Of a DNA stretch of 64,000 nucleotides, positions 13,014 through 26,300 are shown in pieces. Within the stretch, counting starts at the first letter, position 1; each line of letters begins with the position of its first letter. The position numbers were made by a program, and so were the translations under genes. Under the pieces are notes generated by a model. The model was not told where the DNA came from and did no database searches. It saw only the letters and a program-made list of their open reading frames with translations. The DNA is taken from contig CAJJDN010000004.1 of NCBI GenBank assembly GCA_905182985.1, forward strand, positions 747,358-811,357. Direction: 5' to 3'. Source of the stretch: Paramecium sonneborni. Its lineage: Eukaryota; Ciliophora; Oligohymenophorea; Peniculida; Parameciidae.

Positions 13014-16000
13014 TCACATTAAACCAAATCCTTCACAATTTTACAAAGCAATTTAAAGTTTCATTATCATTTTCTCTATTGAATTATACTAAGGCAATAA
13101 AAATACGTTGAAACATGTATGAGCTGATGGCAATTATTCAGAATCTAAAATAAGAAAAATAAATAATACTTTCTCCATGTTTCTAAATTAAAAATTTTAA
13201 AGATTTCAATCCACCAACAGGAATTCTATCTGAACCAGTGCAAAAAAATAAAAATCTTTTCTATTAATCTTCATTTAATGAATGTAAAAATGCCCAAAAG
13301 GATCTAAAATAAGTTGTTTATGTAATATTACTTTATATATTCAGAATTCTTATCAAATCCATCATATCCTGTAGAATCCTCTAATTCTTAGAGATTAAAG
13401 TGTTATTATCCAACAATTAATTATTATAATTCAGATCCTGAAAATAATTTAATTCCATTTCCTTCTACAACTTTCCAAAATCCTTTTTAAAAAGAATTGA
13501 AAGGAATTTAGATTGACTCATTCAAATAATAGTTGGTGCATAATCTAATATACTCATGTTTATTTTTTTAAGTTACTAATATCTGAGCTCCATTAGGCTA
13601 AATTAATTTAAAAAAAAAATCCATACAAGTAATTCAATTGTAGTGATATTATCCCATGCTATTTCATTTATAGTAAAATTTAGACCAAAAGTCTCTTCAA
13701 TATTATCTTATTGATATTCATCAAGTGTATTTAGACCTTTATATAGATCTAAATCTAACTCTTTTAGATCTTCAAAACATGTAGGTTCATTCATTAATTT
13801 CTTAAAAACAACTTATGGAAATTATAGATCCAAATAAACTAATTAAATTTTAATTTATACCTTGATTATATAATGCCAATCCTAAAATCATTCCTATTAA
13901 TTCATATTTTATTGGCATTTCCATATTATATTTATTAAACCATAATATAGTGTTATTATTTTTTGGAACAAACATTCCAAAATTTAAATCAAATAACTTT
14001 TGTGTTAACAAAGAGAAAAATTCTCTTGCTAATCCACCTTGATCAATTCCTTATTCTCCTTAAAAAACTATTTGAAGTTTAGCCTTTAAATTAATATTAT
14101 CTTTTGATAATGCTTCTAATGCACTTTTAACAACATCAACACGATCTATTGATAACTTTAAATATGGTTAAAATGTTAATAAACGTTCAAATTAACTTTT
14201 TTAATTCATTCTAGAATCAATTGCTAATATTTCACTTCTAAATTCTAAAGGTATAACCCATGGATATTGACAAAATGTAAAATAATATTTTTCTAAATCA
14301 TTTTTTATATAACTATCAAATTAAAAATATTCCAATTAATCACCATATTTTGGATATAATTTAGAAATTTCTGCTATTTAAAATTTTATTGGATTTAATC
14401 TTTTAACAATCATATTAGATTTATAAAATACCTACAGAAATTCTAACATCTACTTAACAAATTAAATTTCTGTTTTTTTCAATAATTAAATTTATTTTTT
14501 TGATTATTATTTTAAGAAAATTCCCAAAGTTTCCACGATTGTTTAAATGTATCTTATATATAATTCATCAGGTAAAATAGTTAAATATTTTGACAATAGC
14601 TCTTTATCTTAATTATTTAAAGTCAAAAAAGTTTCTAGAATTGGATTTTTTTCTTAATTCAATATATCATTAAAGTATTTAAAATGCATAATGATAATTA
14701 TTGATCTAACAAAATAAATGTTTTCATTTTTGTTTGAAGCTAGATTTTCAATCCATTAAACAAAAATTTTTTAATTTATTACTTCATTAACTTATTTAAT
14801 AACTTAAAAATTCAACTCTGGATTTGGATTATTGTAATTAATTATATCAAAACAATTATTAAAATTTTGAATGAAAGATGCTCCAAAACTATTTGGAAAA
14901 TTAGATAATGCACTCATAGCAACAACTATATCTCCTTCTAATTATTAAATAGGTTTTTATTCTATAACCTAATTCCAGCATACATTTGTCCAATCAATCG
15001 CATCATCTCTAAATTATTCAATAAGAAAATTTTAAAGCATTTTTTTATCAAATCCTATTTATGCAAAACTTGGATTACTCATACAATAATTTTTATTACA
15101 TAAAAATTTACCACATCCTTTTTATGCTCTCTCATATAAATATTTAAATTATGCAGAGCATGCTAACTATAATTAGAATAAATAATACTTTAACATCTAA
15201 TTAATCATATTACCATTTTCCATTTAATTAAATATCTATAATAATTAAATCAGCTTTATATTAACCAACAGTTAGATTTTCATCTAAAATTTCTCCATTA
15301 AATCGTCCCTAATACTCTTCCAACTATTTAACTGCATAATCAGCTTAATAATATTTGTGTTTCCATAATCTTATATTATCAACATTTATTTTGAATTCAT
15401 TTTTTATAGCTGCAATTAATAACTTTATCCACATTTTTATAATGCAACCTTCATCTACTTAAAGTATTCCTCTTTTTGGAGTTTATATATTTATATATAC
15501 AGATTGCTAATTTATAACTAATAATGAGATTTACTCTTAATAAATTTACATTTAATGAAGCAATACCTTACGAATTAAAACGTACCTATTTTAATATAAT
15601 CAAATCTGCATTATATCGAGCACTCCACAAATTAATAATTTGTTTATTAACCTTTAATTATTTATATTGATATTTTACTAAGACATAATCTTCTGGCTAT
15701 AATTTTATGATTTTCTAGTTAAAAGGATGCTCTCCTGGATATTTAAATAGAAAATTCTCATCTGATTTTAATTCACTATTTAATGCTCCAGGCTAATTAA
15801 TCAATGAATCTAATACCTTTTCTCTTCTTTCATAAGGAGCAATCCCTTAAATATACTCTACATAATATTTCCACTAACGAAGCCATTATTTTGATACAAC
15901 ATATAATTCTAAACTTTAATTTTTAAGTGTTTTCAAGCTCTTTCTTCTTATATATATTTACCTTTCTTGCTTATGTATAAAGGTCTATCTCTAATTCTGG

Positions 16001-17227
16001 ATCATCATATTATCTATACAAATTTATAATTTTTTGCATTTAATTTTATTTGTTATAATTATATTATTAATATTAATCATTTCTATTATTTTTTATAAAT
16101 TTCATCTTAACCTCTTATCCTATTATCATTAAAATCATGCCTAAATGTTATGTCATTTTCCAACAGGGGAATCCTCAAATTTTCATTGAACAATTTAAGT
16201 AGACTTTTAGCATATTTTTTTCTAAGTTCTAATTGCTAATCTTCTGTATGATATTATCTATTTATGCAATCCAGTTCTTAAATTATAATTTTAGTAATAT
16301 CTATTTCATTTATTTATTTTACCTTTTAAATTTTAAACTATTCTCTCATTAAAAAATTTATCTGAATCATTTAATTATTATTTTGTACCATTTAATTATT
16401 CCTTATTATCATTTAATTATTATTTTGCAATATTTAATTATATAACAGTATCATCTAATTATTCTTTTGTATAATTTAATAATTTATTTTTATCATTAAA
16501 TTATTCTATTATATCATTTAATTACTTATTTAGATCATCTACTTATTAAATTGTAATTTTTTATTATTTATTAGAATTATCTAATTATTCTTTTGTAATA
16601 TTTAATTATATAATAGTATCATCTAATTATTCTTTTGTATAATTTAATAATTTATTTTTATCACTTGATTATTCTATTATATCATTTAATTACTTATTTA
16701 GATCATCTACTTATTACATTGTAATTTTTTATTATTTATTAGAATTATCTAATTATTCTTTTGTATAATTTAACTATTTATTAGAATTATCTAATTATTC
16801 TTTTATATCATTTAATTATCTATTAGAATTATCTAATTATTCTTTTGTAATATTTAATTATATAATAGTATCATCTAATTATTCTTTTGTATGATTTAAT
16901 AATTTATTAGTATCGTCTAATTATTCTTTTTTAGATTTTAACTATTCTTATAATCTTAGATTTTCTTCTTTCAATTCTCTTAATTCATTGTTTTGTAAAT
17001 TTATTTAGATCTGCAGAGCTTCGACTTTTAAATTTTTATTTTAATCAAGTTCTATTTAAGGGATTTCCATACAATTTTAGAGCAAATCTTCAGTCTTTTT
17101 CTCTTGAATATAAATATTTCATACTGTAAATTAAGAATTGATTGATCAATAATTCATATTAATTCTAAGTGTTCTCTAACTAGTATTTCAATTATGTAAT
17201 ATAAGATTCATTTTCCTAATAGTACAT
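13014..17227 (-). CDS. HECT E3 ubiquitin ligase with AZUL zinc finger, DUSP domain and coiled coil (UBE3A-like)
   Basis: Nine introns of 19-29 nt give an exon sum of exactly 1330 codons. N-terminus (17227 to about 16350): long coiled coil of heptads such as KEQLDDT and KQLNDI. Next a DUSP-like domain (about 15930-15640, YVVSKQWLRQWKYYV) and a ubiquitin-fold-like stretch (TPKRGILQV, then RLWKHKYYQAD). Then a zinc finger GCGKFLCNKNYC with the C-x4-C-x4-C spacing of the AZUL finger of UBE3A (about 15085-15125). The C-terminal HECT domain (from about 14250) shows GIDQGGLARE, ILWFNKYN, LIGMILGLALYN and the active-site loop LPSAHTCFN, Cys codon near 13114. It should accept ubiquitin from an E2 as a Cys thioester. 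The coiled-coil/DUSP junction uses a GTTAAG donor (29 nt); if that intron is wrong, two genes overlap at ATGA. Confidence 0.85.
16370..16930 (-). repeat. 21-bp (heptad) repeat array with 168-bp duplication
   Basis: Within the coiled-coil part of the ligase gene, DNA repeats with a 21-bp period (7 codons). A 168-bp block starting near 16432 recurs almost unchanged at 16600, exactly eight heptads, and a shorter matching block starts at 16852, twelve heptads further on. Offsets are all multiples of 21, so duplications kept the coiled-coil register. Confidence 0.8.
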
Positions 17228-17507
17228 TAAATAGTTGATTTACCAAATTTTCTTAAAAAAACTTTTCCCCTTTTTAGCTTTAATCATAACTACCAATTTT
17301 TTAAAAACTAACTGACTCTTTTATCCTAAAATCATCCTTATGATGGTCCATTAATTCTATATAAAAATTTAATTAATTATTCAATCTCTTTATTGATTTT
17401 TTTTTGTTAAAATGTATGCATTAATATATAAATAATATGATATATATTGCAAATTTATACATAATTAAACTAAAGAACATTAACAAAATATGAATTAATG
17501 AATATCA

Positions 17508-17935
17508 TCAATGAGATTTTCTGATTTTTTTTGAAATTCCAGGCTCGTTGATTCTTTTTTTAAATTATCTCAAAAGTTCTTGTTCTTCTTCAGATAAAAA
17601 ATTATCATAAGAATAATCAAAGTCATTATTCTAATCCATTGAATTATTTTATTTCAACAAGCTAATTAGATTTTTTATTGATTCTATAGATTCATACTGA
17701 GATAGTTAATGATCATATAGAATTTTTAGCTCTAATTTCGATAATGTGTGATAAGCTTCGTTAATTCGATGAAATTGATCTAATGCAAATGCACGTTATT
17801 CTCTATTTTTATCCTAAATATAGTTAAAATAAGTACAGGATGCCATTTCAAGGCCAATTTATGATATGCTTTCTTTATTTAATGCTATTTAGCATCTCTT
17901 TTAACACCAAGAATATCATAGTGATTGCCAATCAT
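17508..17935 (-). CDS. Short J-domain (DnaJ/Hsp40) protein
   Basis: Start CAT 17933-17935, stop TCA 17508-17510; one 23-nt intron leaves 134 residues. The J domain begins at once: NHYDILGVKRDA, AYHKLALKWHP, then after the intron DK, so the catalytic HPD motif is split by the intron (HP|D). Helix III/IV is seen in FHRINEAYHTLS and ILYDHQL. After the J domain is an acidic segment and a basic tail (KKRINEPGISKKIRKSH); no Gly/Phe or Cys-rich domain, so this is a class III J protein that stimulates Hsp70 ATPase. The frame can be extended upstream to ATG 18096 if a 26-nt intron is assumed; that longer form is possible but not needed. Confidence 0.85.
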
Positions 17936-18163
17936 TAATTTTTTTCTAATTTGGTTAAAGCTTCAAAATATTATTTATTATATAACTTATCAATTCTAGA
18001 ATTTTCGAATTTTTTTAATAAAAAGATGAGATAATTTTTTTATTCTAAAGGAAGTTATTTTAGAATAAAAGAGAATTAGAAAATAATATTTTTCATTAGA
18101 ATCCATCAAGATAATCCATTAATATTGATATTTAACATATAAAAAAATATAAAAATGATCAAT

Positions 18164-20143
18164 TCATTTTAATGTTTAATAATCATAAAGTATTTATGAA
18201 TCTGTCTAATTTGTTACATTTATCTTTTAAACTATGTATTCAATCAATAATGCAATAGTTACATTAAGAGTAAATAATACTACAATTATATAAAAACTTA
18301 TAAAAAATAAGTAGACAAAATCAGTATTAAAGATTTTTGCATAATTAAAAGAAATTACATTCCAATTATTAATTATAAGCAAAAACCAACATGTACACAT
18401 TCCTGATAAAAAGTCATTAAAATTTGCTAATTCATAATGAACTTCATTTTAATCAGAATAAAAGATTTTCCCTCCAAAAAGTAATTGTCCAAGAGCTGTA
18501 AATAGCATAAATAAAATAAATAATGCACCAAATAATTACACTATATATTAAAAGATAGATGTAATTGAAATTATTAAAATAATAAAGCTTTTATTTTTTA
18601 ACATCCATTTACATCCTCTCAATAATCTATAACACAATAAAATAAGTAAATATTTTTCTTCTTTATATCCAAACAAATTTAAGATGACTAAGAAAAGTAT
18701 TGAACTAGAGAATAAAAATTCAATTATTAATGATTTTTTTTTCCAAAATCTTCTTCTACCAGTAAAATATAAAAGTAAAAGACATTCTGTAAACATTATA
18801 GAATTGCAAACTAGCAAAATATATAATTTCTATTTTGAGAATTTGAGAAATATCATTATAAATGATACTAAAGATAATATTTCAATAAAAATTTCATATA
18901 ACTTATGATCTAAAATTTAGTAAATTTATCTTGATATTACATTGTCAAGTGAAAGCATGTTTGCTAATCTTGTAATATCAGATTCAGTTCTTTTACGAAA
19001 AAATTTTTATGTTTAAAGGCTAAATCTATGATTGTACTTGGATAAAATTTATTTAGTTTCTTTTTCCATAAGATCTTTATAGGAGGAATAAAAGAAAGCT
19101 AAAATTAAGTTTATGATTAATGTGGTATTTATGAATTAAAATAAAATAAAATATACTACATAAATCCTTGATTCTCCATAATATGGTAAATAAATATCAG
19201 GAGAATTTACTGTAGTTTAAAGTACAAAAAGAATGATTATTATACATTGTTCTGGTTATGAAAAGGGAGGTTAATCTATTTAACATATTGTACTGGAATT
19301 ATTTTAATCATTCTCTTAAAATATTGCAGATCCTAATCCAGCAAAAAAAATTAAAGAAAAAATCATCAAATAATAAATTTCTTTTCCTTTATTAATTATT
19401 GAGCAATAATGAAATATTGTAGAGCGTAAAGTTTGTCTATTTCTATAATGATTTTTAGATACTTCCAAAGAACTATTAATATCGGTTTCATTAATAAACT
19501 TATATTAATTGAAATGTTATTTTCTAGTATCATCACTGTAATATCATTGATTATGATTAAAAACATTATAATAAATAAAACTATAGCTATTCTCTTATTA
19601 TTTAATTATCCAATGATTATTGCTTTAAAAATCTTAGAATTAATCATTTAATTACCTTACTCAAGCAAAGATATAAAACGATCAGTATTTCAACACAATA
19701 ATATAAATTTATAGGAAGATAAAAATCAACCATAATAGGTATCTTTTAACCATCATAAACACTACAATATTCCTAAAATAGTATATTTTATACTTAATAA
19801 TCCACAAAATTACACCATGAAGGCCGCTAAAAGATTGTAATTATTAAGTATGTGTAAAAAAAAATAGTTCTTACAATTTTTTATTTTTTATACTTTTACA
19901 TTAGTCTCACTGATTAATAGTTTTAAGTATAGGAAGTTTGGTCTTCTAATATTTTTTAGAAGTACTTTCTAAACGATTACTAAGTCTATTTAATGCATAG
20001 AATGAAGCAAAATTATTTGAATCATTACATGGATCAATATTTTAAAAATTCAACAAGTTACTGTTACAAAAGTATGATTCTTTATCTTCATCCAGAGATT
20101 TAACATTATCTTGGTACTTTAATGAATTATTATTTTAATTCAT
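18164..20143 (-). CDS. Two-pore channel (TPC-type cation channel)
   Basis: Start CAT 20141-20143 (cytosolic, Asn-rich N-terminus), stop TCA 18164-18166; roughly 640 residues. Two homologous six-helix blocks are visible. The pore of block I reads VLQTTVNSPDIYLPYYGESR, very like the TTANNPDVMMPAY region of TPC1, followed by an S6 with NLILAFFYSSYKDL. Block II has an arginine-bearing segment (LLILLCYRLLRGCKW, S4-like) and the pore NFNDFLSGMCTCWFLLIINNW, with the NNW of TPC filters, then an S6 ending LLIEYIV. TPCs release calcium or sodium from endolysosomal stores, gated by NAADP and/or PI(3,5)P2. The exon joint near 19880-19950 is not fully resolved. At this length it is somewhat shorter than animal TPCs. 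Confidence 0.82.
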
Positions 20144-21413
20144 AATATAATTTATGTGAATATGTAAAAGTTATTGAGAATGTCAATGCAAAATAAAAAA
20201 AAATTAATGTAGAGTTAATCTATTTATATAAAATTTTATGGAAAATAAATAAAGAATTCTTCAAATTTCCAATATTTTTATAAAAATGTAATTTTATTGT
20301 AAAAAGGAGCTGATAAAAATTATATCAGATAAATCAGTTCTACCTTTTTTAGTAACAGCATTAAAATATGTTCATTATAAATAAGAATAAACAGATTTTT
20401 AATAAAAATGCTATTCTGTATATATATATATATAATGAAACCAAACATCAGATTTTTTATTTTTAAATCTTGTTTTTTAAAGCTTCCCATTTTTCTAAAC
20501 TGATTTTTTTACTTCTTTACATCCAAAATTGATATTACTATTCGTTTTTATTATAATGATAATATAATCCATATAATAGATGTAAAGAAATGCTTCTTAC
20601 TGCCTTGTTTGTCAGGAACAATGTCAAATAGGAAATACCTAAATTTAATGCGATAAAGAATGCAATTGTATGTTGCTAAAGTATTTATCAATCATCTTAC
20701 TATATTCTTTAATGTAATTGCATCAATTAATGTTGGCATAATATATTGCTTAAGAAAAGTCTCTGGTAATTTGCTTAATGAAGTCAACTTTTACATATTC
20801 TTTATAAACACAGATTCAGCCTATTCAAATTTATTTTTGTTTTTACTTATTCTTAATTTTATAAAACCCATATTAAGGCATATTTGTAAATCTAAACACT
20901 TATGGTAGCCCATATGAGCAAGTGAAAAAATTGAGACTGCATGCTAACATCAAAATAATCAGTGAGTATTATATGTATGTTTAATACTGCATAGATTAGA
21001 TGAATGAACATTAATATAAAAATATTAAAATAATTAATTTTACATCTTTGAATTTTATATAAGGAATAGAAAGAATTGAAAAATATCATTGATTAAAAAC
21101 CTATAAATGATAACTTAACTACTTTAAAAATCAAAAAAACTGATTTTTATAGAATTAAATTGTTTTTATTTTTATGAAATAAAATATGAATATTGTTTAT
21201 GATAACTTTTTACCTTAAATTCAATAATAACGTGAATGTCAATAATTAGATTAAGATCTTATATTTTTTAGTTAAAAGAATTATTCTACTTCTAATTTAA
21301 AAGTTTTTATTTCTATTTTATTAAGATTATTATAAATAATTAGCAATTAAGTGAGATGAATTTTAATTCTGATATATTTTCTTAATATTATTTTATTAGA
21401 TATTAATATTATT
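20144..21413. other. Gene-poor interval with a decayed membrane-protein fragment
   Basis: About 1.27 kb between the TPC start and a small ORF at 21414. Apart from the Cys-rich/transmembrane fragment at 20545-20915 (listed separately) I see only A+T-rich sequence and a TA run at 20421-20433. The TPC promoter must lie at the left end. Confidence 0.5.
20545..20915 (+). pseudogene. Remnant of a Cys-rich multi-pass surface protein (furin-repeat/GFR-like)
   Basis: One frame encodes a Cys cluster (SYCLVCQEQCQIG, then CDKECNC), the pattern that closes Cys-rich repeats in large ciliate surface proteins. An overlapping frame from about 20660 encodes VFINHLTIFFNVIASIN, then further hydrophobic helices (NLFLFLLILNFIKPIL), which resembles the membrane segments that follow such repeats. 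The two halves are in different frames, the fragment is only about 120 residues, and no longer ORF joins it, so I read it as a truncated, frameshifted copy. An intron I failed to find, or chance open frame in A+T-rich DNA, are alternatives. Confidence 0.35.
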
Positions 21414-21620
21414 ATGAATATTCCTAGTGAATTCAAATCAGTGACCGATTATGCTGTTATTTGTGGAAAGCGATGTCAATTATTTGAAAATTTTTTAAGA
21501 GGAAAAAGATTGAAGAATTTTGAAGATTGTTTATGTATTATATTTTATAAGCTAGATACATGTGCAGAACATGTAAAGGATAACATGTTTAAATTAGAGA
21601 TTGATAAATCAGATGAATGA
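21414..21620 (+). CDS. Small Cys-containing protein, 68 aa, unknown
   Basis: Intronless ORF from ATG 21414 to a true TGA stop at 21618-21620. The product is hydrophilic with five cysteines (CGKRC, then CLC, then DTC) and no signal peptide. Spacing does not match a known zinc finger or twin CX9C motif. It converges with the ZMAT2 gene (27 bp between stops), a typical spacing here, which supports it as real. Function unknown. Confidence 0.45.
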   Translation: MNIPSEFKSVTDYAVICGKRCQLFENFLRGKRLKNFEDCLCIIFYKLDTCAEHVKDNMFKLEIDKSDE

Positions 21621-21647
21621 ATATTATATTAAATATAATGATCGTAT

Positions 21648-22291
21648 TCATTTTTTTAAAAATTACTTTAATTTTAAATCATCTACATCTATTTCTTATT
21701 AATCATTCATTTTCATAGTGTCCTACTATTTGCTCTATTATTTTTTTAATTTCTTTTCTTTTTTCTTTTACAATTATTCTTCTAACTATTTTCTAATTTC
21801 TTCTATTGATTTAGGTTTTTCTTATACTTGAGTTTAACTTTTAGTAGTTGACTCTTTAATTTATTATAATTTTTCCTTTACATCCACAGCTTTCACTTTA
21901 TCAACTTTCATATTCATTCCAAGTAATCGATTGTGCATTATAGAATTTAAATGATCTAACCATGATAAACTATCTGTAGCCAATTCATCACATAATTCAC
22001 AATAAAAACCGCTTTAATCTTTTTTTAATCCCTCTTTGACTACATTCCTCTTTTTTCCAATTTATTCATCAATGCCCACAGAGTCAGTACGAGCTTATAA
22101 TGATTTTGTATATCTAGGGTTATTCTTATCATATTCTTCATCCTCACGTTCTTACTAATTAATTATTGTAAACTTACTTTATCAAAGATTTTATGTTCAA
22201 TATCCCATTTCTACTTTCCATATTCATCTACTGATTTTTTCACAACTTCCTCAACTCCCCTTCTATAAATTGGAATGTTTTAATCAGTCAT
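21648..22291 (-). CDS. ZMAT2: U4/U6.U5 tri-snRNP zinc-finger protein ZMAT2/SNU23
   Basis: Start CAT 22289-22291, stop TCA 21648-21650; one 23-nt intron (near 22150-22172), exon sum 207 codons. A single U1-type C2H2 finger is visible: YCELCDELATDSLSWLDHLNSIMH, directly followed by NRLLGMNMKVDKV. That finger plus the GMxM(R/K)V sequence is the hallmark of ZMAT2/Snu23 (human: LDHINGKKH...LGMSMRVE). Ahead of it lie YTKSLQARTDSVG and IGKKRNVV, matching the upstream part of the family; a Lys/Gln-rich coiled segment ends the protein. Snu23 is part of the spliceosomal B complex, which fits a genome with very many tiny introns. Confidence 0.88.
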
Positions 22292-22333
22292 TAAAGTATA
22301 ATATAATTTATTATCTAATTTTAAACTAAAATC

Positions 22334-22621
22334 TCATTAACTGCATTATTTTTATATCAAATGATCGAGACTAATTAGCTTCTCATTTATAAATTAAAAA
22401 TTGAATGTTATTTCTATTGAAACTTCAATAGGATCAAAAGGAAGCAATCTCTATATAAAAATGCTATTTTAATCTTCTTTATATCATTTATTAATTTAAT
22501 TTTACTATCACTTTAGCTTTTTGATTATTTGATTGATTTCTATAATTTTAATAATAAGTTTTGTTTAATTATAAATGCAATTATCAGTACATATTGATTA
22601 AAAAGAATAATTTAATTACAT
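22334..22621 (-). CDS. Possible small gene, unknown
   Basis: A minus-strand frame ending at TCA 22334-22336 encodes a plausible C-terminus (LLPFDPIEVSIEITFNF, then KLISLDHLIQKQCSQ), joined through a 29-nt intron to a Lys/Ser/Gln-rich exon. The start is unresolved; an ATG at 22619-22621 lies in another frame. It would sit 42 bp downstream-side of ZMAT2's start and 9 bp from the PLP-protein start. Low confidence; it may be an uncharacterised small protein or chance open frame. Confidence 0.3.
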
Positions 22622-22630
22622 AAATTAATT

Positions 22631-23311
<681 letters not shown>

Positions 23312-26300
23312 CTTATAATATCAAATGCAATTATACCACATTTATAATATATTAACTATTTTTAATTTATTATTATTATATTATAATAATAATTATTATT
23401 TTATTCACTAAATATGAGTTTGGCCAATGAATTTTATCTTAAATTTTAATTCAAGAAAACAAACCTTTCATAAGATTATATGTTTTTAACTTCAAAAATA
23501 CAAAATCAGAATTGATTATTTTTCTTAAAATAAAATATTTAAATTGATTATCTGGTATTCTATCAAATACCAGATACAGTCAAACTATTTTTTTATTAGA
23601 AATAGCTATTCTAATAATTCTCTAATATTTTTTGAATAATCTGTTCAAAAGTAAAAAAAGTTTGATGGGTGACCTTTTTTTTGGGACAATTTTTTTAGAA
23701 GATTACTAAATTTAAAAAGATGCATAATCCTACCCCTTAAAATTAAAGCTCATTCGCTTTTATTTCACTGTTCAAGAGACTATGACAATTACTTTTATTT
23801 TCATTAAGTTTGTAAAATTTATTTATTATTGATTCTGTAAAATTGACCAATTTTAACTTCTTTTATACAAACAAATAAATATATTAAAAAATTGAGTCAT
23901 TAATACAGAAGATACTTGGGTCAATAAAATTTTATTTTAATTTGATTTATTTAATAATGTCCGTTTGTAAGAAAATTGATATTAATTATTTGGGCCAATC
24001 AAAAGGCTTAGGTCTATTTGATAGCCTTTCATCAATAAAAATTTTTTAGCTTTTAATTGGGAGGTTCAAATTTATCATCTATCTTCCTTTATATTCATCT
24101 CATTAAATTCTTTATCATAAGCTTTAAATGTGCTAAATCAGGCAAGATTAATTAGGAAATTAATATTTGAATTCTTTAGACAACAATTTAATATTCCAAT
24201 AATGTTATTCTTCTAAAGACAGCAACTATTTATCCAATCTACATGAGATTATTTCCATCTTAAATGAAGAATAACAATTTGTTCATTTTTGATAATTTAT
24301 CATCTCTACCACCAATACTAAATTTGCAGCTAAACATCAAACCTATATAAAGATTTAGCAATTTCTAAGTGTTAGATTAACTCATGCATAACTAGCTAAT
24401 ATTTATTTTAGTTAACAATAGGAAAGTGTTTTTAGGTTAAAAAGGACTTAATAAAACAGGGTACGCTTTTGAAAAAGGTATCTAAAAGAGAGTTGTTTTA
24501 TCTAATCTAAAATGCCCTAAATATGCAATAAATCTAATTCAGGTTTTCTAAAAGAAAAAACCTACCAGATAAGCAAAGGTTAATTTAGATATTTTATTCA
24601 TAAACAGGTGGGAAACATGAGATTTTTTAAAATCTAAGTGATTAGCTTGAAACTATCTAGCTAACAGAAGAAGACTTTGAGTATCAATTTTTTAAATTAT
24701 TTTGATTATTAAAAAGGCTTGACACCTCTTTGGGTCAACCAAAATAGTTCAGGTTCTTTAGGAGAAATCAAAAAGAATTAACAATATAAAATGGGAAAAA
24801 AGAGAAATTCTCAAGATATTGTAATCAAACATTAAGTGCAAAGAACTAGAACTAAAATAAAAGAAAAAAGAACTTCAAGGATTAGAAATGAAAGCTATAT
24901 AGGTTGGATGGAAAAAAGAAACTTTGCTATAGTATTATTAAATACTTGTTTTAGAAAGAAAGACCTGAATAATAAAAATATGTACATTACTCTTATTAAT
25001 AATACACCAGACAAAAGTCTTGTTAATATAAAAAATCATTACCTTTTAAGCATCTTATAATTAACTGGAACATTTGTAATTATTGCTTATGATCATATGT
25101 GAATCTGGCCTTCCTGATTGATACCATCAATTAGTTAGATGCAGAGATGCTTGGGGAGGTGTACAATCATATTATTAAGAAGCTAATTAAATATATTAAA
25201 TAATTGAGATTCTAATTTTTCAATACTTTTTAACTTTCTCAATATATTATACTTTCACTCCTTTCCCAATCCAGCTCTGATAAATAAGGTTTAAAATTAT
25301 AGAAATTTATCAAAAGAGGTTGAATTAAAATTAAAAAATATTTAAAATTACAATTTTGAAAAGTAATTATATAATATAGAAAATTACCTTAAAGTTATCT
25401 TTAATCAAAAATTCTTTAGAATCACTTAACTAATAATTTTCATTTAATAGGGATAACAATTTATAACTATTTAATGTCAAATTATTTTTATTAAATACTT
25501 ATATAATATATTTTCAAGATAAAAAAAGTGAATATTGCACGACAAAGTTTTTATTAATTTACTAGATGTATTTATGCATATTTTATCTTTTTAAGAAAGA
25601 AATTGGAAGACATCTAAAGGAGTATGATGAAAAAGTTTAACAAAGCAATAATAATGATAATAGAATTCTGATAATTAATAAAAAAGGATAAAAAGCAATT
25701 ACACTCTTTCTCAATTCTCCATAAAAATAATATAGTTGTTAAGGATCATAAAAAAATAATTCTAAAAAGTTTTCGCAACAACATTAAATATTTTTTGATA
25801 TTAACTAATGATATTCCTCTATCAGAAAGAGTGGTTAAAAGATGTAATATAGCCTAGAAAAATTGTTATTTTGGACTGAATACCCAAACCCAATAAACTC
25901 AAAGATCAGAATTTAAATCAATAAATGGAGAAATATGTTAATCCCTATTGAGTAAAACTTAAAGAAATGATAAGATGGACATTATATAAGAAAGAATCAA
26001 TACATACTAATATATTTTATGTGAATAAAGATTTAAGAATTACTTAAATATAGAAAAATAGAGATTGAAATTGGTTGAAGAATAATTGAAAAAAATCAGT
26101 TCATATTAGAAGAACTAGCATAAGAGCTTGAAATATTTATTAGTAATAAAGCCATTTTAGATTCTATTAAAAGTTTAGATTAATAAATTTACAAAAATGG
26201 GCTTAATTTTATAAACTACAGAAAAGTTACTTAAAGAGTTATACGAATTTATACAATAAGCTTAAATAAAATTTTTTAAAAAAGAATAAGAATAAATTTA

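Noticed and set aside
16080..16085. Separate coiled-coil and DUSP/HECT genes overlapping at ATGA
   Set aside because: A 29-nt GTTAAG..TAG intron joins them in frame and the full exon sum is exactly divisible by three; the split model is kept only as an alternative.
20892..21089. Minus-strand ORF MIFFNSFYSLYK...
   Set aside because: Low-complexity hydrophobic run in A+T-rich DNA; no intron logic, neighbours or motif support it.
24793..25101. Plus-strand ORF MGKKRNSQDIV...
   Set aside because: Two frames are open over the same bases, with different plausible peptides; no family or splice support, so kept only as part of the gene-poor interval.
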